64,000 bases of DNA. It comes from Ahaetulla prasina (taxonomy: Eukaryota > Chordata > Lepidosauria > Squamata > Colubridae). The DNA lies in contig NC_080543.1 of NCBI RefSeq assembly GCF_028640845.1, positions 94,043,825-94,107,824 of the forward strand, written 5' to 3'. Numbering within the stretch: the first letter of the stretch is position 1; the number at the start of each line of letters is the position of its first letter. Under the pieces are notes generated by a model. That model had not been told where the DNA came from, did no database searches, and was given only the letters and a program-made list of their open reading frames with translations. Position numbers and translations under genes: made by a program. Below, piece by piece: positions 44,957 through 57,278 of this stretch.

Positions 44957-47641
44957 TTTGTGTTTAGTTGGCACATATATATTTACTCCAATGTATCCAC
45001 TTTAATTATTTGCAACTACACTTTCAATTATTGGGAATTTATTGACCAATTGAATATCAACAAAACTATCAATAAAATCACAAATACAAACCTACATTAT
45101 AGTAAATAATAATTCTTGCTTATGACAATTTCTGAACCTCTTCTTTCATTCATTATTTTATTGAATTTTTATGGGTAGGTTTCCTTTGTTCAAGTTATTC
45201 CACAAAACATTGAAGCAATCATCAACTTGAAGAAGTAACGTCTTATTTATACAAGAATTAACCATCTACACCTATTTAATTAGTTCAGATGACAAGAAAA
45301 GCAGTACCTCTTTGATTGCAATTTAGCTAATACTTAATCAAGGCTCAACGTACAGATATCAAGTGCCCAACATTTTCTCAGAAGCATCACGAACAATAAA
45401 ATTTAAAATCAACACAAAATCATCTCTTGTGCAATATTCAGTTTTCTGCATAACATTATATTTTATAATGTTCCAGCCCTAACTATTTTCAAATACAATT
45501 GCACTTCCGATGTTGCAGAAGCAGAGCATATTTCACATTTGAGGGACACTAGAGCAAGAATATGTAGCATTTTGGGCACCAAAGGCCACACTGCATATTT
45601 AGAAGGACAACTATGCGCTGCAAGCAGTAGGCGACATGAAACCCTGTATGTTGTTTTAGATTTTTGCAGGTAGTTTTGGAGGGTTTCTTTGATTTTAATT
45701 TTGACATATAGTGTGTGGGGGGGAGTGGGGTGGGTGCGTGGGTTTATGGGTTATACTATGTTTGCTATGTTAAAAACATGGGAAATAATGATAATAGTCT
45801 TCAATTTCAGTATTCAGGGCTCCTTCTTCTTATACATATTCATTTATTCGACAGTAGCAACACTAGAATAATGACATTTTAAATTGAATTGATCCTAAAA
45901 TATAATGTACATTTTATGGATGTTTTATATGTCAAATATTCTATATTTAGTGAACATGCCATAAGACAGTTGTCACCAGACTTAATGTCCTTTAGGTATG
46001 TGGTTTTCAACTCACTACCGGTATATTTCCATTACAGTCACTCTGGAGGATATCAAAAGCAAAAAAGGCCGTGGTACATTTATATGGTATTCAAGTAGCA
46101 ACATTAATTATGGAGGTAGATGAAGTTGTTTATCAGGGTATTTATAGCAATGAGTCTTATCAATTAAATATCAAGAGGAGAAATACCATCATCATGTTTG
46201 CATGAAACAGATGAATAGTATTATTATTAGCTTTAGAAAGCCATGCATTTTTTATTACTGTTCTTATTAATAAATCAGCTTTCATAGAATATTTGTGCCT
46301 TCAATAGAACCCTTTTTGTTAAAGCATCTTATTTATTATCCGGGATTAAAAAGAAAAAAAGATTTAATGTAGTATATAATGTAGTCCCTTATTTTGAAGT
46401 GTAGAATTTATTTTTCATAGGGATAGAAGCTAAAGTTGAAGTCCATTCAACTTTATAATTGCAATAAGATAATCTTGTCAACTCCTGTCTCTATGGAAAC
46501 TATACTAACAGGTTTTTTGTCCTTTCTTTCTCTTAAAGCAGCTAGGAAGATAGTGCTGTGCAAAAGTCCAGTAGAAGACAGTGGGAGATATTTTTAGATA
46601 AGCAAAGGCCAAAATTGCAGCAGTCCCGAAGTCAGTCTTGCTTCTTCATCTGAAGCTTCAGAATGTTTTTTCCCCACATTAAAGCTCTTGAACAGCAGTA
46701 TACATTTACTTAAGATAAGTTTCCCATCATTCTTGTAGATCTCTTCCTCAAACATGTTTTGTCTTCTTAGATTTTATAATGACAGTCCTCTATGGGCCAG
46801 CAAGGTGATTCATGTATTGAATGTCAACTAGGGCAATTGTGCTTCAAGATAGGCCACACTTTGTCCATATTATGCTTCTCTGTTCTGAATGAAAAATGAT
46901 ATTTGACCACTTATTGTTCAACTTTAAGAAGGACTACAAATATTCATCATGCTACATTTTGTTTTCAAGAGAAAACAAAGAGAGAAAAATCCAGTTTAGA
47001 GAAAAATATTCTGGGGAAGTGTTTGTATTTTATATTTCAGCAATCATATGCAGTTCATGAATTGAATTTCTGATGCACAATAATGTGGAAATGCTGTGCC
47101 ATTGCCTTTCTTTCAATATATGTGCTTGTGCTTCTGTGTGCTTAATTTTTCAGTCTGGTCTACAGTAATTGATTTAGCTGATAATCTCCCATACACTATT
47201 AACCAGATCCAATTTTACTTCACTTACTACTGAGATTAACCTGGTTCATTAATAAACCATATAGTGCCATCTCAACAATTATTAACATGAATTTAAAATA
47301 AATGCATGGAAGAGATTACCATTGGTATACTCAGATTTACAATCCACTATTAGCAGCTTCCTAGATATTTAAGCAATATTTACATAATGCTGGATTATTT
47401 TATGAAAAAACATATAACCAAACAGACTAGAATCAGGTTGGCAATATGCAACTCTCACATATTGTTGCACTGCATCTTCAAGGGCTCATGAGCCATAGTG
47501 ATGTTAGGCAAAGATGAGGTTCAAAACTGGAAGACCACATGTTGTCCATATCTATCATAATGTGTTTTTCAGAACCTCAGTCTTTGTTTCTTTCTTTAGT
47601 CTATGATTATTATAATATCACTGCATCAGTGTCAGTGTCGC
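44957..47641. other. Intron 3 sequence, 2.7 kb mostly unique
   Basis: No exon, RNA gene or repeat family recognised. Contains a G-rich patch at 45712-45740. Confidence 0.4.
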
Positions 47642-48949
47642 TTTTTAGCGAAGGTTGTAGAGAGTGTGGTTGCATGGCAGCTTCCCCGGCACCTGGAGGA
47701 AGCTGTCTATCTAGACCCGTTCCAGTCCGGCTTCCGACCCGGTTACAGCACTGAGACGGCTTTGGTCGCGTTGGTGGATGACCTCTGGAGGGCTAGGGAC
47801 AGGGGTTGTTCCTCTGCCCTGGTCCTATTAGATCTCTCAGCGGCTTTTGATACCATTGACCATGGTATCCTGCTGCGCCGGTTGGAGGGATTGGGAGTGG
47901 GAGGCACCGTTTATCGGTGGTTCTCCTCCTATCTCTCTGACCGGTTGCAGACGGTGTTGACAGGGGGGCAGAGGTCGTCCTCGAGGTGCCTCACTTGTGG
48001 GGTACCTCAGGGGTCGATTCTCTCGCCTACCCTGTTCAACATCTATATGAAGCCGCTGGGTGAGGTCATCAGTGGTTTTGGGGTGAGTTATCATCTGTAC
48101 GCGGATGATACCCAGCTGTACTTTTCCACCCCGGACCACCCCAATGAAGCGATCGAAGTGTTGTCCTGGTGCCTGGAAGCTGTACGGGTCTGGATGGGGA
48201 GAAACAGACTCAAGCTCAATCCCGCCAAGACGGAGTGGCTGTGGATGCCGGCACCCCGGTACAGTCAGCTGCATCCGCAGCTGACTGTTGGGGGCGAGTT
48301 AGTGGCCCCAAAGGAGGTGGTTCGCAACTTGGGCATCCTCCTGGATGGATGGCTGTCCTTTGATGAACATCTGGCGGCCGTCTCCAGGAGGGCCTTTTAC
48401 CAAGTCCGCTTGGTCCGCCAGTTGCATCCCTTCCTTGACCGGGATGCCTTATGCACAGTCACTCACGCTCTGGTTACATCTCGGCTGGATTACTGCAATG
48501 CTCTCTACATGGGGCTGCCCTTGAGGTGCACCCGGAGGCTACAGTTAGTCCAGAATGCAGCTGCGCGAGTAGTAATGGGAGCCGCTCCTGGCTCCCACGT
48601 AACACCACTGCTCCGCAGTCTGCACTGGCTTCCTGTGGTCTTTCGGGTGCGCTTCAAGATTCTGGTCACCACCTTTAAAGCGCTCCATGGCTTAGGACCC
48701 GGGTACTTACGAGACCGCCTGCCGCTACCTTATGCCTCCCACCGACCCGTACACTCTCATAGAGAGGGTCTCCTCAGGGTGCCGTCCGCCAAACAATGTC
48801 GGCTGGCGGCCCCCAGGAGTAGGGCCTTCTCTGTGGGAGCATCGACGCTCTGGAATGAACTCGCCCCTGGTCTACGTCAAGTGCCTGATCTTCGGACCTT
48901 CCGTCGTGAGCTAAAAACATATTTATTCATTCAAGCGGGACTGGCATAA
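47603..48949 (+). CDS. L2 ORF2 reverse transcriptase, 5'-truncated but open
   Basis: A 448-codon open frame; the first dozen codons are flanking DNA and L2 sequence starts about FLAKVVESVVAWQL. Motifs visible: QSGFRPGYSTETALVALVDD, catalytic motif A LDLSAAFDTIDHG (about residues 76-88), motif B GVPQGSILSPTLFNIYM (from about 133), catalytic YADDTQLY (about 166-173), LNPAKTEWLW, NLGILLDGWLSFDEHL, RLDYCNALYMGLP, LQLVQNAAARVV, LHWLPVVFRVRFKILVTTFK, LWNELAPGLR and RRELKTYLF at the C-terminus. Reverse transcriptase would copy L2 RNA at a nicked target. The N-terminal apurinic-type endonuclease is missing, and no start codon of its own is expected. No stops or frameshifts, so the insertion is young. 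Not a host gene; opposite in orientation to GABRG3. Confidence 0.9.
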   Translation: MIIIISLHQCQCRFLAKVVESVVAWQLPRHLEEAVYLDPFQSGFRPGYSTETALVALVDDLWRARDRGCSSALVLLDLSAAFDTIDHGILLRRLEGLGVGGTVYRWFSSYLSDRLQTVLTGGQRSSSRCLTCGVPQGSILSPTLFNIYMKPLGEVISGFGVSYHLYADDTQLYFSTPDHPNEAIEVLSWCLEAVRVWMGRNRLKLNPAKTEWLWMPAPRYSQLHPQLTVGGELVAPKEVVRNLGILLDGWLSFDEHLAAVSRRAFYQVRLVRQLHPFLDRDALCTVTHALVTSRLDYCNALYMGLPLRCTRRLQLVQNAAARVVMGAAPGSHVTPLLRSLHWLPVVFRVRFKILVTTFKALHGLGPGYLRDRLPLPYASHRPVHSHREGLLRVPSAKQCRLAAPRSRAFSVGASTLWNELAPGLRQVPDLRTFRRELKTYLFIQAGLA

Positions 48950-49154
48950 ATGGATTGATTTTAAATTGGGTTTTATTTTAAATTCATTTTAATTCTGAGC
49001 CATTTAGTAATTTTATATTTTAAATTCATTTTAATTGTATATATTTTGTATTTTACTTTGGCTGTACACCGCCCTGAGTCCTTCGGGAGAAGGGCGGTAT
49101 AAAAATTTAATAAATAATAATAATAATAATAATTAATAATAATAATAATAATAA
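47642..49154 (+). mobile_element. L2 LINE, 5'-truncated, with intact RT frame
   Basis: About 1.5 kb, GC-rich relative to its surroundings. It contains an unbroken reverse-transcriptase-to-C-terminus reading frame, a short A/T-rich 3' UTR, the L2 stem-loop ('accgccctgagtccttcggg' then 'agaagggcggtat') and an (AAT)n tail. The 5' part, including the endonuclease, is absent, so this copy cannot move by itself. Confidence 0.93.
49110..49154. repeat. (AAT)n tail of L2
   Basis: Interrupted AAT/ATA array ending the L2 element. Confidence 0.9.
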
Positions 49155-49994
49155 ACAAAGGTGTTTTCTTCCTAACAACAGTGACATACCAGTAGCAGTA
49201 ACTACAGTCAGGCAGGCCTCCGTGGTTTGTAGCCAGGCAGATATATTTTAACCTGAAATTCCATTTCAACATGAAGTATTTAATCATGATACAAAAGATC
49301 TAAGCCATCATCACTCTCAACACCTGCCTTTTCAGATTAAATAATAATAATAATTAAATATTTATTTCCAAAGGCAGATCAAAAACTACAGAAACACATC
49401 AGTAATAAGAATTAATGGACATCTCAGGCTATAATAAATGGCTTATTAGCCAATGGAAATTGCATAACTGAATGAGTTTCTTCCCTTCATAAACTTTTGT
49501 GGAGGTTTTGTGCTGAAATCATAACAATTAGAGCTACTTTTCAGAAAATTTCTGGGTATGCAGGTACTGTTTCAGTCTTATATTCACCGGAAGTACATCA
49601 TAGACAAACAATAGGAACATGGTGCCACTGAATGCAGAAGTGACATTTTTTTGAATCTCTAATCTGCAAGATTCATTCTTTATGCTTTGATTTCTGCTTT
49701 CTGCTGATTTGTTCCCTTCCTGAATGATACTGATAACGTATTACAGTGACCTGGATGTGTAGACTTGGTAGAGTTGATCTCCTCCTGCACAGTCACATGG
49801 CGATTTAGAGGATTAGCAAATTTATATAGCCACCCATCTCATACATGTGATTCTGAGCAGGATACACAATCATCATGAGGAAATCCTTCTGCTCTAATTT
49901 CGGGTACTTGGTGTTTAGCCAAGGAAACAGAACAGTAGTTTCTGTATATTGTTTACCCTGTTCCACAGTAATCTCCTTGGCTGAACCTGACTGA
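49155..49994. other. Intron 3 sequence, nothing firmly recognised
   Basis: 49820-49880 ('atatagccacccatctcata') looks like a minus-strand LINE tail remnant. No gene. Confidence 0.35.
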
Positions 49995-50452
49995 ATGACA
50001 AGACCTAAGTTTAACTCATAAAATCATCTATTGTAATGTCCTTCCTGTTAAAGACTACTTCAGCTTTAACTGCAATAATACAAGAGCAACCAATAAATGT
50101 AAACGTAATGTTAACCGCTTTAATCTAGATTGCAGAAATTTGACTTCTGTAACAGAATCATCAGTGCTTGGAATACTTTACCTGACACTGTGGTCTCTTC
50201 CCATAATCCTAAAAGCTTTAACCAAAAACTTTCTACTATTGACCTCACCCCATTCCTAAGAGGACCATAAGGGGCGTGCATAAGCGCACAAACGTGCCTA
50301 CCGTTCCTGTTCTATTGTTTTTCTTTTCTTCTTCCTATATATATATATATGCTTATACCTCCTTATATTTACTCATATATGTGTTTATATACTATATAAT
50401 CTTTTTGTATGATACCTACATATATTGTGACAAAATAAATAAATAAATAAAT
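49995..50452 (+). mobile_element. LINE 3' end, family B, diverged copy
   Basis: Reads LSLTHKIIYCNVLPVKDYFS with frameshifts, then NQKLSTIDLTPFLRG, 'taaggggcgtgcataagcgc' and the family tail 'attgtgacaaaataaata' plus (AAAT)n. Confidence 0.8.
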
Positions 50453-50841
50453 CTTAGAGGTGATGTTGGGGAGTTCCAGACTGATGATTGTGGAAGATTC
50501 CAGCCTCCATGCTGAGGTATTTATGATGGGGTAACCATGTGACTTCTTGGCCACTGTGACCATGACAACCATGTACAGTATATAGAAAAATGACAAGTAG
50601 GTGTATAGAAAAATGCAAAAAAAAAAAAAGAATTTTATATCTTCGTGACAAGCATGATCTATACTTAAATTAATAGCAGCAGAAATTGATTTAAGGAGTA
50701 ATCTTTCCTCAAGTTTTACCTCCTTTTTATACTTGCAGCTTTCTTGTACAGATAGTTTCATGAAAAAATTAGATGTTTTAATCACAACTGATAAATTCTA
50801 AAAAAGCAACAACCTGCAACTCAGTTCAGACCCCACTATGG

Positions 50842-50905
50842 CAGGGGTCTCCAACCTTGGCAACTTTAAGACTTGTGGACTTCAACTCCCAGAATTCCAC
50901 AGCCA
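50842..50905. mobile_element. hAT palindromic family, one end only
   Basis: CAGGGGTCTCCAACCTTGGC followed by 'aactttaagacttgtggact' matches the left half of the family at 30854-30985. The other half is missing and no target duplication is visible. Confidence 0.7.
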
Positions 50906-51580
50906 GCCTTTTAATCTTTAGGAATCATTCAACAGCTTAACCATTCCTTTTGTATTTTAAGGGTCCTGATAGTGATGTTCCTTCTGTGTTATTATGTTAT
51001 GTTATTATGTTAATATAATATGTTACATTATATTAAATTAATTTCTTATTTATTTTGCTAGATATTAATGGATTGATTAGTGAGCTATACATATTTTATA
51101 TAAATGGATTATTGGGCAAATGAATGAATATCCAGCACTCCAACTACATCAACACTTTAAAAAAACTGTGGCATAAGCAAAAGCTGTGATAACATACAGT
51201 GGCTATGTGCTAAAGTATCAATAAAGAGGGAGTAGAATCACAACTGTGACATCAAAGATTCAGTGGCAAAAATAATGTATCTTCTTATTTTTTCTGTCCT
51301 CCTCCCTCATACATATACATAGAGTGTTTTGCTAATGAAGTTTTATTTTATGACATTGTTTTATTGATTTAGATGTCAATAGTTTTGTCTGTGTTCTAAT
51401 ATACTGACAACTAAATGAAGCTGGCTGAATTGGTGGAATCCATTGTTGCTTAAATGAACAAGTATAAAAATGAATGAATGAAAAAGATGAATTTAATTGA
51501 TTCTTTTGATTTTAGCTACCTATTTCTTTTTTAATCCAAATAGCTAATTCTTTAAATCAACAATATCATTGTTGCTATAA
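50906..51580. other. Intron 3 sequence, nothing recognised
   Basis: A/T-rich; a 'ttatgttattatg' patch at 50990-51040. No gene. Confidence 0.4.
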
Positions 51581-51629
51581 GAATAGAATAGAATAGAATA
51601 GAATAGAATAGAATAGAATAGAATAGAAT
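51581..51629. repeat. (GAATA)n tail array
   Basis: About nine pentamer units forming the LINE 3' tail. Confidence 0.9.
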
Positions 51630-52410
51630 TTTTTATTGGCCAAGTGTGATTGGACACACAAGGAATTTGTCTTGGTGCATACGCTCTCAGTGTACATAAA
51701 AGAAAAGATACGTTCATCAAGAATCAGAATCACTTATTGATAGTCATAGGGTACAAATAAGCAATCAGGAAACAATATCAATATAAATTGTAAGGATACA
51801 AGCAACAAAGTTACAGTCATACAGTCATAAGTGGAAGGAGATGGGTGATGGCAACAATGAGAAGATTAATAGTAATGCAGACTTAAATAGCTAGTTTGAC
51901 AGTATTGAGGGAATTATTTGTTTAGCAGAATGATGGTGTTCAGGGAAAAAACTGTTCTTGTGTCTAGTTGTTCTGGTGGTGCAGTGCTCTATAGCATCAT
52001 TTTGAGGGTAGGAGTTGAAACAGTTTATGTCCAGGATGTGAGGGGTCTGTAAATATTTTCACAGCCCTCTTTTTGACTTGTGCAGCGTACAGGTCCTCAA
52101 TGGAAGGTAGGTTGGTAGCAATTGCTTTTTCTGCAGTTCTAATCATCCTCTGAAGTCTGTGTCTGTCTTGTTGGGTTGAGAACCAAACCAGACAGTTATA
52201 GAGGTGCAGATGACAGACTCAATAATTCCTCTGTAGAACTGTATCAGCAGCTCCTTGGGCAGTTTGAGCTTTCTGAGCTGTCGCAGAAAGAACATTCTTT
52301 GTTATGCTTTTTTGATGACATTTTTGATGTTAGCTGTCCATTTTAGATCTTGCGATAAGATAGAACCTAGAAATTTGAAGATCTCTACTGTTGATATTGT
52401 GTTGTCTATA
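51581..52410 (-). mobile_element. LINE 3' end, family A, longest copy (CR1/L3-like?)
   Basis: Plus orientation begins with (GAATA)n, that is a (TTCTA)n 3' tail in sense, then 'tttttattggccaagtgtga'. The decayed minus-strand frame gives LKWTANIKNVIKKA, RQLRKLKLPKELLIQFYRGI, IESVICTSITVWFGS, LPSIEDLYAAQV-like text and RTTRHKNSFFPE, a non-LTR retrotransposon C-terminus. Clade uncertain. Confidence 0.75.
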
Positions 52411-52689
52411 ACTGATTTATTCATTATATTTTGAAGCATAAAACTGAGGAAACAATTTCAGCTATATTTGATGGTTAAATTTCCTAGAAATATATTTTTA
52501 AAAGTTTTTTTTCCATTTACCAACTTATTTTCCAAACCATATATTTGTACTTAAACCAAATTTTGTATTCATTGATGACACCTAGTAATAGTGTCCGCTT
52601 TACAAACTGAGTCACATCATCCCTTGTAAAATCCAACATGCTCAGTGACAGATCCTTTCAGATCATTATGGGTGACAATGTTAGCAAGT
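52411..52689. other. Intron 3 sequence
   Basis: A/T-rich; no feature recognised. Confidence 0.4.
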
Positions 52690-53096
52690 TAAGAAAACTC
52701 AGCAACAGCCTTCCACAAGGCACCTAGACTGTTCAATCTTTATATCTCAGATATGCCAGCTATAAGGGGATATAAATTTGGATATCCAGATAACTGGCCC
52801 TAGCAACACAAGATAAAAACTTGTAAGTTTTGGACTGCCTCCTCTCTGAGGAGCTGAAATCCCTGGGAAAATTCTTTGCTGACTGGAGACTCATACCCAG
52901 TGTCAGCAAAATGGTGTCACCTGTTTCTATCTCAACATCGCCACTCCGATGTCACCCCAATGCCACCCCAAAAGCCTACCTGAATAACAGCTTATTCCCT
53001 TATAATCCTCACCCCCAAATACCTCGGAGTAACTTTGGATTGGACTCTCTTCTATAAGAAACACCTAGAGAACATGTGTGCTAAAATCAATACCAG

Positions 53097-53658
53097 TGTT
53101 GCGACCCAGGCCCAAGTAGATAGTAAGAAACTCAAGTCCGTGAAAAAACAAACAAACTTTATTCGAACAGCTGGGAATTACTTCATTCCCAGCGTTGTTC
53201 AACTCAAAGTAAAACAAATGCCTCCCAACACAAATTCCTCAGTTATCTCGCAAACCTTGGTCCAATTAGGCAAACTGCCAAAGACCCTTCCTGGCAAATG
53301 TCCAGAAGCCACAAAAACAAAGACGTAGACAAAGAAGAAGACAAAGAAGAAGATGCAGCTACAACGTTGTTTTCCGGCAAAACTCAAATGCCAGTGCTGG
53401 TCTGTTTTAAGCCTTATGGGAGCGGCCAATAATTTCTTGGCCCTACTCCCGAGTTGTCCTCTCTGCTTGAGCTGTTCTTGCCTTCTGGCAGCTCTTCTCA
53501 GGCATGCATTAGGAACAGGCTCCTCCTCTGCCTCACTACTATCAGTCTCTCGAGGCTCTGGAGTCTGCACCTCACTTCCAGATGGCCCTGGCCTCACCTC
53601 AGCCTCATCGCTGTCTGACTCTGTTGCCAGCTCCATAGGCTGCTGATGGACCACAACA
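53097..53658 (-). mobile_element. Solo LTR (family 2), 562 bp, with perfect target duplication
   Basis: Starts TGTTGCGACCC and ends GACCACAACA, so the termini are TGTTG...CAACA. Exact 5-bp duplications ACCAG lie at 53092-53096 and 53659-53663. Removing the LTR and one ACCAG restores the codon order INT-R-NKL of the host LINE. Orientation is minus, from AATAAA followed by a T-rich run. No internal genes remain, so this is the product of LTR-LTR recombination. A 156-codon acidic minus frame (53199-53669) lies within it; it is not evidently a gene. Confidence 0.93.
53158..53163 (-). promoter_or_regulatory. LTR polyadenylation signal AATAAA
   Basis: AATAAA on the minus strand, about 60 bp before the LTR end, followed by 'gtttgtttgttttttc'. 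This fits an R-U5 boundary. Confidence 0.7.
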
Positions 53659-54435
53659 ACCAGGAACAAGTTAGTCCAGAAACTAAGAGGATCAAGATGG
53701 GGAGCCTCAGTCTCTACTCTCAGAATATAAGCACTAGGGTTGGTCTACTCCACATCTGAATACTCTGCCCCTGTTTGGCTTAATAGCTGTCACTAGCAAG
53801 ATTGATGCTAGACAAAATGACACAATAAGGATCATAAGTGGTTGCATAAAATCTTCTACTACTTGCTGGCTCCCCATCTTGAGCCATACTGCACCACCAG
53901 TTCTATGAAGTCAGGAAGCCTTAGTGAAAGAGTACAACAAAATTTTGAGAAACCCACTTCTTCCTGTGCTCACTGATCTTCTTCATCTATCAATTGGCAG
54001 GCTTAAATCCAGGAAGCACTCTCTAGCACTCGCTCAACAGGTGTCTACCAACTTTGACCTCAACACACAGTGGAAAGCCAAATGGGCTGCTGAATGCCAA
54101 GATACAGGCAGCTACATAGATGACCCTGCACAAAAGGTGCCAGGTTTTGACCTTCCTTTCCAGCACTGGTCAACTCTGAGCAGGATTCATACCCAACATG
54201 GTTTCTGCCAGGACTCATTGTTTAATTGGGGTCTTGTCTCTACCCCTCAGTGTGACTGTGGTGCTCTTTGACAAAATATCCATCACATTGTGTCTGAATG
54301 TCTATCAAGAGTTTACACTAGTCCAATGTCTGATTTTTTTCAACATAGGACACCCTGTCCTTGAAAGGCTGGGTGGACTGGACATTAACATTTGAATCAC
54401 TATAGGTCCATGTATTTGCCATACAGTAAATAAAT

Positions 54436-55429
54436 AAATAACCTAGTAATATATTATTATAATATAGTAGTATATAATATAACAAATAAATTAAAAGAGA
54501 ATCAATAAATAGGTTGAAAGAATATCCATATCCAATTTGAAATCTGCTTCTAGCAGAATGGCATACTCACTGAAGTTAATATGTTATATAGAGTTATTCT
54601 TAAATATAAATACAAATAAGATAGATATAAGGAAAAAAATCCATGATTTTAAAAGGAATACTATTGCATCTTTTTAAAAAATTAATATTGCCAAGGCTTT
54701 AAGGAGATACATTAGCCTGCCTCTCCAAACAAAGTATACATAAATTTTCATTTGAAAAAAATGAAAACAATGACCTCTGCAGTTTTTAGTCTACCCTAAA
54801 TAAGATGTTTGACTTCAAATAACTGGCTTGTAGATATAGTTGGCTATGCATTTTGTTTGTATATTTGTTGCTGGATAAAGATAGCAATACAGAAAATCAT
54901 CACCAGAAAGTTCAGTTCGTGTATCAAAAGTATGGTACTTTTTTCCCCTTCTAACCTCAATAGCAAATAACATAGTTATGTAAAATACGCAGAAAGAGAA
55001 TTAGATATGCTTTCAGATTTAGAAATAGAAATACTTAATAGATCAGGTTGTTTAAGTTTATATATGACAGTGACATTATCACGAGTGGGATCAGAACTTT
55101 TACATTTAAAAATGATTTGTTCAATTAAAAGACTGCTTATTATGCAGATTTAGAGAATTAGGGAATTCAGTAAATTGGGGGCTCAAGTGAAAGAAGTATA
55201 TGGAATCTTTTGATACTAGACACAATGGAAATATTTTTAAAGCTAACATTTTATAAAAAGATGAAAGTGGGAACTCTAAGCCTGCTCAGAGGAAATAAGG
55301 AGAAGTTTACAATTGATATAACAGCACGAGGAACCTAGTTTCCACTGAAATCCGGTTTTCGACACTGTGTAACAACAACACAATTTTGAACATAAAGTTT
55401 CAACAAAACCAGACTAAATCAGTGCTGCA
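54436..55429. other. Intron 3 sequence, nothing recognised
   Basis: A/T-rich, without gene or recognised family. Confidence 0.4.
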
Positions 55430-55980
55430 GTTCTATAGATGTGCATTGATCTTTTATTAGTTTGGCTGCTCCATTGTATAACCAAATAACATCACTGTTC
55501 TATAAACTTCATTGGCTCCCAGTATGTTTTTGGTATAGTTCAAGGTATTGGATATCATCTATAATGCTCTTCATGGCACAAAGTCAGGTTACCTGCAGAA
55601 CCAAATATCTCCAACTGACTCTTCCCATCCTTGCTAGACCAAGGTCTCCTTCATACAATAATGTATCTGATGGGACCCAGAAGGCATATTTTCTCTGTTC
55701 TGGCATTTCCGTCTGAAACGGCTGATCTCAGATTTAGATGGCCCTGATACTGTTGGCCTCCTGCCACAAGTCTTGAAGACCTAGCTTTTCCCCTGAGCTT
55801 TAGGTCAGAATGGTAGATGAACCTGTCATGTGAATGTAGTTCATATGAAATTATTGTGACCTAGTCTCAGTTGGATTGTGCTTTTTTTAGTTGGTATTTA
55901 TATTGGCTTTAGCCTTATGTGGACCACTCACAGTTGCAGTTTACATATTGGGCAGCTATATAAATTGATTAAATAAGTAG
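55430..55980 (+). mobile_element. Old L2 LINE 3' end
   Basis: 'cttcattggctcccagtatg' (LHWLPVC) is followed by a decayed C-terminal region and a 3' tail with 'ttatgtggaccactcacagt' and 'gggcagctatataaattgat'. The order matches the L2 at 47603-48949 but is much more diverged. Confidence 0.7.
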
Positions 55981-57237
55981 ACAAGCAAGCTATCCAGCTT
56001 CAGGATGGATGATCTTTTATTCTTAGTTTATTTAATATTTTTTGTGATCCCCAATATTTTGCTCTATTTTAAAACATTTGTTTATATGCACGGCTTGCTC
56101 CATTTTTGCAAAAACAAGAGTGATATGAATAATAATCCACTGTGTATGAAATTATATTTCCAAATTATATATTCCATATGAATCCTTGTGTGGTGGGGTA
56201 GGAAAAATGGCATAATAATAAATGGATGTGTCTCATATTTGCTAAAATGAGCAAGGAGTTGAATTCACTCAGAAAACAGCATGTTAGAAATGCTAGAGAT
56301 ATCATTTCAAATATTCCCATCTGCTTATCACTTCTGTCTTCATATAATATGGCTCCCTGCAGAACCCTATTAAGCAAATCAGTATGAATCTTGAAATGAC
56401 TCTGCACAGAAAAGGGCAAATAAAAGTGGATTGAGCAAATTCTTAGCTAGGCTCTTAAATTAACCCAAGAAAGATCCTTGAGCTTGGAGGACATTATTCA
56501 GACTAGGTATGGTTCATTCTTTTAAATGAATCTAAAGTCCTGGTTATTTACTGCCTTGGGAGGCATTCGTCTTCACATGATGGAGAATACCCTTCAACTA
56601 TTATCATGTTCATGGCATATCACAGAAGCTTGTTGATCTATAGTCATGGTAAACTACCTTCTTCCAACATTATTATGTGTTATGCTTGTATATATTGTTT
56701 TGACAAAATTAAATAAAAAATAAATAAATAAATAAACAAACAAACAAACATGATACCCTTGAAAAAAAATAAGAAGGGGGAGACAATAACAGCTGTTGTT
56801 ACCGGCTTCTTCACACAAGCAATTGTTCATCATATATCTATGCAAAAAACAAGCTACCCAACTAAAATAAGAACTAAATTTAAGAACAACATAGGGTTAT
56901 TTTCAAAATATGAACAAAAGCATATGTCTGCAAAATGTCTGGCAGCTTGAATAGGTTTTTTATTTAAATACACTTTCTGAGGATGGTTCTTCAGGATAAA
57001 CTCTGAGACAGCAAGGCAGCCTGCACTTAGTCCTTCATAATAATCTGTCTCAATAATGTTTCTAAAACTGGCAATTAGCAAGACAGGCTCTGAATCATGA
57101 ATATTGAAAGAGCATATATAGTATATGCAAAAGAATATGCAGTAATTAGGATGAATTATATGAATCTATATAATCTATATTCTATCTATAAATCTGATAC
57201 AATTTCTCACCTTTCTAAGAAGGCAGAACTCTGGCTG
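55981..57237. other. Intron 3 sequence, mostly unique
   Basis: 56680-56750 ('tgttttgacaaaattaaata' plus AAAT/AAAC units) resembles a LINE 3' tail. No gene. Confidence 0.4.
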
Positions 57238-57278
57238 GCCCTCCCATCCTCCCTCCCTCCCCTCCCCTCCCTCCCTCT
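57238..57278. repeat. CCTCC-rich tract
   Basis: Pyrimidine tract of CCTCCC units. Confidence 0.9.

Larger units (their letters stand above)
52690..54435 (+). mobile_element. Unclassified LINE relic, split by a solo LTR
   Basis: Decayed reverse-transcriptase and downstream coding sequence: SLPQGTVLFNLYISDMP-like text at about 52709, then KIFPLIILTPKYLGVTLDWTL-type text and KKHLENMCAKINT to 53096. After the LTR, RNKLVQKLRGSRWGA resumes, followed by TSEYSAPVWLNS-like and TFDLPFQHWSTLSRIHTQHG plus 'cccctcagtgtgactgtggt' (PQCDCGA, a cysteine motif). Ends with 'ttgccatacagtaaataaat'. The architecture is that of a non-LTR element with a C-terminal CDC motif. I cannot name the clade. Confidence 0.75.

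Noticed and set aside
53199..53669. 156-codon acidic minus-strand frame resembling a regulatory or nuclear protein
   Set aside because: It lies almost wholly inside a solo LTR with exact target duplications, so it is repeat sequence.
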